DNA from: an uncultured Bacteriovorax sp.
Lineage (GTDB): Bacteria > Bdellovibrionota > Bacteriovoracia > Bacteriovoracales > Bacteriovoracaceae
NCBI GenBank assembly: GCA_946482295.1
Contig: CAMLRB010000002.1
Coordinates: 1 to 40,510 of the forward strand
Direction of reading: 5' to 3'
DNA: 40,510 nt
Each line of letters starts with the position of its first letter. Within the stretch, counting starts at the first letter, position 1. Position numbers and translations under genes: made by a program. Below, piece by piece: positions 33,001 to 40,510 of the stretch. The notes under the pieces were generated by a model, which saw only the letters and a list, made by a program, of their open reading frames with translations, was not told the origin of the DNA and made no database searches.

Positions 33001-33810
33001 TTAGTGGTGAGCGTGATCCCCATGATCGTGGTGAGCAGTCGCTAAACTAATATAAACCATTGATAACATCGTAAATACGTAAGCCTGAATGAATGAAACA
33101 AGAATCCCTAATACCATAAACACGATAGGAACGAGGAGAGGTGCAAGGTTAGAGAATGTTCCAAGAACCATGTGGTCCCCGTACATGTTTCCATAAAGAC
33201 GAAGAGCTAATGAAACTGGACGAATACATGTTGAGATGATTTCAATTGGAAAAATTAAAATCGCCATATACCAAAGTGGACCTGCAAAGTGCTTAAGGTA
33301 ATTGATTGTTCCTAATTCTTTGCAACCTTTTACGTTGAAGTAAAGGAATGAAAAAATACCAAGAGCTAGAGTTGTGTTGATTGATTCTGTTGGAGGTAAA
33401 AAGCCTGGAATCAAACCAATCATGTTACAAACGAAAACTACAATGAACATCGTTGCAACGAATGGGTAATATTTTGGTGCATCTTTTTCACCAAGAACAG
33501 CGCGTGCTTGAGCGTAGATGAATGAACCATAAAGTTCGAGAAGATTTCTGTAAGACCATCCCTTATCAGGAATAACTGCTGCGTCTGCATTTTTAGTTTT
33601 TGATCTATAGAAAAGACCAGAAATTATAAGAAGAGCAAGAACGATAATAAAAGTTAAAATGTGATCGTAGTGAAGGTGAGTTTCGCCAACATGAAAAAGA
33701 TTATCTAATCCTGTAGCATGTCCTAATTGAGTTACCCATGTAAATCCACCAGAAGCGTGAGCATTACTGCTGATTAGAGCTAGCAAAGTTAAAAGCGAAA
33801 ATTTCTTCAT
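33001..33810 (-). CDS. atpB: ATP synthase F0 subunit a
   Basis: A 269-aa stator subunit that forms the ion half-channels. A signal-like N-terminus (MKKFSLLTLLALISSNAHA) precedes the first helix. The essential Arg204 is in RPVSLALRLYGNMYGDH and Gln242 in VSFIQAYVFTMLS; FVCNMIGLIPGFLPPTESIN is also typical. The C-terminus ends in a His cluster (AHHDHGDHAHH). AGGAGAAGGA precedes the ATG, and atpE follows 42 bases downstream. The b subunit (atpF) is absent. Confidence 0.95.
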   Translation of the reverse strand: MKKFSLLTLLALISSNAHASGGFTWVTQLGHATGLDNLFHVGETHLHYDHILTFIIVLALLIISGLFYRSKTKNADAAVIPDKGWSYRNLLELYGSFIYAQARAVLGEKDAPKYYPFVATMFIVVFVCNMIGLIPGFLPPTESINTTLALGIFSFLYFNVKGCKELGTINYLKHFAGPLWYMAILIFPIEIISTCIRPVSLALRLYGNMYGDHMVLGTFSNLAPLLVPIVFMVLGILVSFIQAYVFTMLSMVYISLATAHHDHGDHAHH

Positions 33811-33814
33811 CTAC

Positions 33815-34189
33815 TTATTCCTTCTCCTGCACTGGTTTTTTCAAACTCAGGTAGAGGACAACTATTTGTAATACGTAAATTAACAGAGGAATTATTATCC
33901 TTTTTGCCATAATTTGTACACCTAAAGTTAGGGCGACAACCAGCACAATTAATTTTCCAATAAAAAGGACAATGAGATCAAACTTACTGCTCTCTTCTTT
34001 ACCCACAGCTTGATCGGCTATCTTAGAAACACCTCTAACTAACATATATTGATTAAGACCCGCTGCTAAAAAAACAGTCGCCATCACCATAAGTTCGGAT
34101 GAGTTTCGAGCGAGGAAAATAGAAATGATGATGAGGATAGATGAGTAAAGTGCGTATTTTTTAAGATCAATTCTTTCGCTTATAAGCAT
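33815..34189 (-). CDS. AtpI-like ATP synthase assembly membrane protein
   Basis: A 124-aa protein with four hydrophobic segments (YSSILIIISIFLA; LMVMATVFLAAGLNQYMLV; LIVLFIGKLIVLVVALTLG; IIIPLLIYVLQIVVLYLSL). Size, four-helix layout and position directly before atpB fit the ATP synthase I (AtpI) group, thought to help c-ring assembly. It overlaps the preceding gene by 23 bases and lacks a clear ribosome binding site, suggesting coupled translation. Sequence identity to AtpI is weak by eye. Confidence 0.65.
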   Translation of the reverse strand: MLISERIDLKKYALYSSILIIISIFLARNSSELMVMATVFLAAGLNQYMLVRGVSKIADQAVGKEESSKFDLIVLFIGKLIVLVVALTLGVQIMAKRIIIPLLIYVLQIVVLYLSLKKPVQEKE

Positions 34190-34361
34190 AGTAAACCATC
34201 ATGAAGAGAATGTTCCCGATCACAGCAAGAAAAAGTAAAACGGCCTGGGTTTTAGTTAATATCCCTATTTCGGCCAAATGCATAGCCCCCCAAACCGCAA
34301 TAAATATCGTTGATGGAAGACTGAGTGCGAGTCCTGTGATTTGAATCCATTTCTTATTCAT
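34167..34361 (-). CDS. AtpZ-like small membrane protein
   Basis: A 64-aa protein with two membrane helices (ITGLALSLPSTIFIAVWGAM and AVLLFLAVIGNILFMMVYYA) and a basic end (YKRKN). Size, two-helix hairpin and place at the head of an atpI-atpB-atpE block fit the AtpZ family, proposed to work with AtpI. It starts 2 bases after the lipoprotein gene stop. The assignment rests mainly on context. Confidence 0.6.
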   Translation of the reverse strand: MNKKWIQITGLALSLPSTIFIAVWGAMHLAEIGILTKTQAVLLFLAVIGNILFMMVYYAYKRKN

Positions 34362-34363
34362 GA

Positions 34364-35188
34364 TTAGCGCCTACGTGAGACTCTTCTCTGATAGAGCGAG
34401 TTGAGACGGTTTTGTATCACATCTGGATTGGGATAATCATTGGCTATTGAGTAATAGATGTCATATGCCATTTTAAGATTTTCAGTTGATTCATAAGCAT
34501 TGGCGACCATGAATTTTGCTTGAACGATGGCCTCTTTTTTAGTTTCTCTTTTTAAATATTCTGACCACACATAAAGGGCCTTGCTGAAATCCTTCTGCTC
34601 AAAATAAATAAGCCCAATGTAATAAAATGAACGAACAAAATATTCATGATTAGGATTAGATTGAATAACTGTGAGCTGTTGAAGCGCTTTATCCTTCTCA
34701 TTGAGATAATAATGAGCGAGAGCAATTTGCAGCTGAAAAAAATCGAAGTTTTTTAGCTTCGGTGTAAATTCAGAGAGGCGAGTGTAGTTTTTAATCGCAT
34801 CTCTATAATTTTTTAAATAGTTGAAGTTAACGTCTGCAAGTTTCTCTTCAGCTTTAATTAACCAAAGTGGATCTTCTGTTAAACTTTTTACTTCATTGTA
34901 GTAGTAAGCGGCTTTTTTATAATTCCCAAGATAAATAGAATAAAGTTCACCCAGCTGATAACAAATTTTCAAACGCAAATCAGGTGAGGGATTACTTTTA
35001 AGAATATCTTCGTACAAGGTGGCTGAACGTTCATACTCTTGCTCAGTAATATAGTTTTGAGCATCGATAATTTTACGATTAATTGGCGGAGTGAAATCGC
35101 AGGAAACCAAAGTCAGAGCACTCAAGATAAGAGTGCCCATGACTATAGCTTTAAAAGGTTTCTTATTCAGACTTTGGCGCATCTGCAT
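34364..35188 (-). CDS. TPR lipoprotein
   Basis: A 274-aa predicted lipoprotein. Start ATG 35188 has AGAGGG five bases upstream and lies within the 3' end of gyrA (26-base overlap); ATG 35182 is also possible, and the longer frame from 35242 is unlikely. The lipobox is LVSC (Cys30) after a hydrophobic stretch [10 protein letters not shown]. Asp follows the Cys, which in E. coli keeps a lipoprotein in the inner membrane. The rest is tetratricopeptide-like repeats ([59 protein letters not shown]). Its position between gyrA and the F0 genes gives no clear clue to function. Confidence 0.8.
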   Translation of the reverse strand: MQMRQSLNKKPFKAIVMGTLILSALTLVSCDFTPPINRKIIDAQNYITEQEYERSATLYEDILKSNPSPDLRLKICYQLGELYSIYLGNYKKAAYYYNEVKSLTEDPLWLIKAEEKLADVNFNYLKNYRDAIKNYTRLSEFTPKLKNFDFFQLQIALAHYYLNEKDKALQQLTVIQSNPNHEYFVRSFYYIGLIYFEQKDFSKALYVWSEYLKRETKKEAIVQAKFMVANAYESTENLKMAYDIYYSIANDYPNPDVIQNRLNSLYQRRVSRRR

Positions 35189-37661
35189 TCGCGCCCTCTG
35201 GGATAGTTTCGAATTCTTCATCTGGATCAACAATTTTCTCAACTGCTACAACTGTTTCACCTTCTTTAAGTTTGATCAGTCGTACACCTTGAGTTGTTCT
35301 ACCCATTAAAGAAATTCCAGAAATTTTTGTTCTGATAACTTGACCTTTATCTGAGATTATCATCAAGTCATCTTTATCTGTTACTGGTTTAATGTCGATG
35401 ATGTCACCGTTTTTATCAGTAAGTCTCATCGCGAGAATTCCTTTACCACCGCGAGTTTGTCTGCGGTATTCAGAAACACTTGTACGCTTACCGTACCCAT
35501 TTGCTGTTACAGAAAGAATTTCAACAGAGTCATCGATGATTTCCATACCGATGATTTTTTCTTCTTCAGTTAACTCGATTCCTTTTACACCTTGAGAAAC
35601 ACGACCTAATGGACGCGCATCTGTTTCAGCAAAACGAATAATTTTTCCTGAAGAAGAACATAGAAGAACATCTTTTGATCCATCAGTGATTCTTACGGAT
35701 AGAAGGTTATCGCCTTCAATGATCTTGATCGCTGTTAACCCTGACTGACGAATGTTTTTGTATTCAGAAAGTTCAGATTTTTTAACAATCCCTTTTTCAG
35801 TCGCAATCATGAGGAATTTGCCTTCAATTGAATCTGGAAGACAAAGGATCTTTTTCACTGTTTCACCTGGTGGAACAGCAATGAGGTTAACAATGTTACG
35901 GCCCTTAGTTGTACGGTTACCTTCAGGGATATTGTAAACCTTGATCGAGAATACTTGTCCTTTATTAGTGAAAATAAAGAGCGTCGAGTGAGTATTTGCC
36001 GTGAAGATTGATGTGTAGAAATCATCATCAGCTCCATCTGCACCTTTTACACCAGTACCACCACGTTTTTGCGTACGGTAAGTATCCATCGCCATACGTT
36101 TTACGTAACCCTTGTGAGTAATCGTAACAATAACGTCTTCTTGCTTAACAAGATCTTCCATTTGAATTTCGTCGGCTTTTGCAACGATTTCTGTGCGACG
36201 TTTATCACCGAAGTTTTCAAGAATTTCTCTGAATTCATCACGGATAATTCCAGTGATAAGTTCATCACTTTGAAGAATTCCCTCTAAGCGAGCGATTTCT
36301 TTCATGATGTCGTTGTAGTCCTTAATGATTTTATCACGCTCAAGACCAGTTAAGCGTTGTAGTCTCATATCGAGAATAGCTTGCGCCTGAATGTCTGAGA
36401 GTGAGTAAACACTCATTAATTTTGATTTCGCCTGAACTGGGCCTTCTGCTTTCTTAACAAGTTCAACGATAGCGTCGATATTTTCAACAGCAATCTTTAA
36501 ACCTTCTAAAATGTGAGCACGTTCTTTTGCTTTCTTTAATTCATAAACTGTACGACGGATAACGATTTCACGTCGGTGATCAATGAAGAAAAGAAGTTGT
36601 TCTTTAAGATTTAGAATTCTTGGTGAACCGTTAACAATTGATAAGAAAATAATACCAAATGAAGTTTGTAACGGAGTCGCTTTATAAAGTTTATTAATAA
36701 TAACTGTAGCGATTTCACCTTTTTTTAGATCAATGACGATACGGATACCTTCACGTGAAGATTCATCGCGGATATCTGAGATACCAGTAATTTCTTTTTC
36801 ATTAACGAGTTCAGCAATACGTTCGATAAGTTTTGCTTTGTTAACCTGGTAAGGAAGTTCCGTGATGATGATGCTGTCACGATCTTTTTTAGCATTATGT
36901 TCAACATCAATCTTTGCGCGAATTTGAAGAACACCTTTACCTGTGTGATAAGCTGAACGAATACCTTCTGTTCCGTGGATAGCTCCCGCAGTAGGGAAGT
37001 CTGGTCCCGGGATAATTTTCATCAAATCATCAATTGAGACACTAGTTGGATTATCAAGAAGAAGTAACAACCCGTTCATAATTTCACTTAAATTATGCGG
37101 AGGAATGTTTGTCGCCATACCAACGGCGATACCCGATGAACCATTGATAAGAAGGTTTGGAACCTTTGTTGGAAGAACACTTGGTTCAACCAAAGAGTCA
37201 TCGTAGTTCGGTTGCCAATCAACAGTTTCTTTATCGAGATCGGCCATCATTTCTTCAGAAATTTTCTTCATTCTGATTTCGGTATAACGCATGGCCGCTG
37301 CACTATCACCATCGATCGAACCAAAATTTCCTTGCCCATCGACAAGGGGATATCTCATAGAGAAATCTTGCGCTAGACGAACGATTGCACCGTAAACAGC
37401 TGAGTCACCGTGTGGGTGATACTTACCGATAATATCACCAACAACTCTCGCTGATTTCAGGAAAGGTTTGTTGTGATAGTTATTGAGAGAGTCCATCGCA
37501 AAAAGAACACGTCTGTGAACCGGCTTCATCCCGTCGCGAACATCAGGAAGAGCACGACCAACGATTACTGACATAGCGTAATCGAGGTAACAGTTTTTCA
37601 TCTCATCTTGAATAACTACAGGAGAGATATTGCCGTGGTTTGTGTTGTTTGTTTCTGACAT
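35163..37661 (-). CDS. gyrA: DNA gyrase subunit A
   Basis: An 832-aa DNA-cleaving subunit of gyrase. The active-site Tyr126 lies in [11 protein letters not shown]. The quinolone pocket reads [19 protein letters not shown], with Ser87 (E. coli Ser83) but Gly91 where E. coli has Asp87. A GyrA-box-like [10 protein letters not shown] appears near the start of the C-terminal domain, and a related [11 protein letters not shown] occurs later; six-bladed repeats fill the C-terminus, which ends in an acidic tail. AAAGGT precedes the ATG. It lies 24 bases after gyrB, so the two are an operon. Confidence 0.97.
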   Translation of the reverse strand: MSETNNTNHGNISPVVIQDEMKNCYLDYAMSVIVGRALPDVRDGMKPVHRRVLFAMDSLNNYHNKPFLKSARVVGDIIGKYHPHGDSAVYGAIVRLAQDFSMRYPLVDGQGNFGSIDGDSAAAMRYTEIRMKKISEEMMADLDKETVDWQPNYDDSLVEPSVLPTKVPNLLINGSSGIAVGMATNIPPHNLSEIMNGLLLLLDNPTSVSIDDLMKIIPGPDFPTAGAIHGTEGIRSAYHTGKGVLQIRAKIDVEHNAKKDRDSIIITELPYQVNKAKLIERIAELVNEKEITGISDIRDESSREGIRIVIDLKKGEIATVIINKLYKATPLQTSFGIIFLSIVNGSPRILNLKEQLLFFIDHRREIVIRRTVYELKKAKERAHILEGLKIAVENIDAIVELVKKAEGPVQAKSKLMSVYSLSDIQAQAILDMRLQRLTGLERDKIIKDYNDIMKEIARLEGILQSDELITGIIRDEFREILENFGDKRRTEIVAKADEIQMEDLVKQEDVIVTITHKGYVKRMAMDTYRTQKRGGTGVKGADGADDDFYTSIFTANTHSTLFIFTNKGQVFSIKVYNIPEGNRTTKGRNIVNLIAVPPGETVKKILCLPDSIEGKFLMIATEKGIVKKSELSEYKNIRQSGLTAIKIIEGDNLLSVRITDGSKDVLLCSSSGKIIRFAETDARPLGRVSQGVKGIELTEEEKIIGMEIIDDSVEILSVTANGYGKRTSVSEYRRQTRGGKGILAMRLTDKNGDIIDIKPVTDKDDLMIISDKGQVIRTKISGISLMGRTTQGVRLIKLKEGETVVAVEKIVDPDEEFETIPEGANADAPKSE

Positions 37662-37685
37662 ATTATTTTTACCTTTAAATTATTC

Positions 37686-40151
<2,466 letters not shown>

Positions 40152-40180
40152 TCAATTAATTGAACATTTGGTGAGAAGTT

Positions 40181-40510
40181 TTAGAAAAGTACGGAACCAC
40201 CCTTGATCTGGATGTTATTCGCGCCACTTATTTTTTCTAATTCTTCCTTAAATTTTTCGTTGGCCGTAGTTATTAGAACTTGAAATTCGCGTTCTTTTAA
40301 ATACTCAACTAGCCTTCGCCATCGATGCTGATCGAGCTCGCCAGAGACGTCATCAATGAGCACTATGGGATAGGACATATATTTATACCGAAAAAGCTCT
40401 ATATAGGCAAATAACAGGCTTAAATAACTCATTTTTTGCTGGCCTAAAGAACAGAAATCGAAAGAATTTAATCCGTCAAAAAGAAGCACATAGTCATCTT
40501 TGTGTGGACC
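40181..40510 (-). CDS. recF: RecF, C-terminal part (5' end beyond window)
   Basis: The last 109 codons of RecF, the SMC-like ATPase that helps load RecA at gaps. Seen: GPHKDDY at the window edge (family GPHRDD), the signature-like CSLGQQKMSYLSLLFA, the Walker B and D-loop PIVLIDDVSGELDQHR, and ITTANEKF. The frame is open to the last base. Gene order recF-gyrB matches the usual dnaA-dnaN-recF-gyrB cluster, so dnaN and dnaA are expected just outside. Confidence 0.93.
   Translation of the reverse strand, partial: GPHKDDYVLLFDGLNSFDFCSLGQQKMSYLSLLFAYIELFRYKYMSYPIVLIDDVSGELDQHRWRRLVEYLKEREFQVLITTANEKFKEELEKISGANNIQIKGGSVLF

Noticed and set aside
35189..35242. Longer N-terminus for the TPR lipoprotein
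   Set aside because: It lies wholly inside gyrA and would place the lipobox too far from the start; ATG 35188 has AGAGGG at proper spacing.

Overview
The window reads as a low-GC, Gram-negative chromosome segment. Signal peptides, a lipoprotein, SurA/PpiC-type periplasmic chaperones, a divergent complex I and the recF-gyrB-gyrA order are all present. Overall style and gene content suggest a Bdellovibrio-like bacterium, most likely near the Bacteriovorax/Peredibacter group. That placement is inference from sequence style; no 16S rRNA or other formal marker is present. The right edge (recF, gyrB, gyrA) normally lies close to dnaA/dnaN and oriC, so the replication origin is probably just beyond the right end.

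Left part (1-3340): small secreted or unknown proteins (a DUF3015-type protein cut by the window edge, two small unknown proteins, a 211-aa exported protein), tRNA-Arg(ACG), a YihY/BrkB membrane protein, tRNA-Ser(GCU) and tRNA-Ser(UGA).

Centre-left (3340-21340, all minus strand): the most striking part. Two complete, diverged complex I membrane arms lie head to tail: nuoA-H-J-K-L-M-N (module I, promoter-proximal, 13636-21340), then again nuoA-H-J-K-L-M-N (module II, 6532-13615). Only 20 bp separate them, and a 1058-aa GYF/TPR membrane protein follows as last gene. None of the peripheral-arm genes (nuoB, C, D, E, F, G, I) is in the window. Both modules keep most residues of the proton path. 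Module II shows departures in NuoJ (Tyr to Asn) and NuoN (loss of a conserved loop motif).

Centre-right (21440-31949, plus strand): mfd, a PpiC-type foldase, surA, a pdxA-like gene, uvrA, a SpoU rRNA/tRNA methyltransferase and a Cys-repeat secreted protein. From surA to the methyltransferase the genes overlap and are probably co-transcribed; mfd and uvrA put two nucleotide-excision-repair functions in one neighbourhood.

31950-32643: a small unannotated locus with a near-consensus sigma70 promoter, a perfect Shine-Dalgarno, a 22-codon ORF, an 83-aa basic protein and terminators.

Right part (32644-40510, minus strand): recF (partial), gyrB, gyrA, a TPR lipoprotein, atpZ-like, atpI-like, atpB and atpE. 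This is a membrane (F0) ATP synthase block joined to the gyrase genes and lacking atpF and all F1 genes. Together with the nuo region the window encodes the membrane halves, but not the soluble halves, of two bioenergetic complexes.
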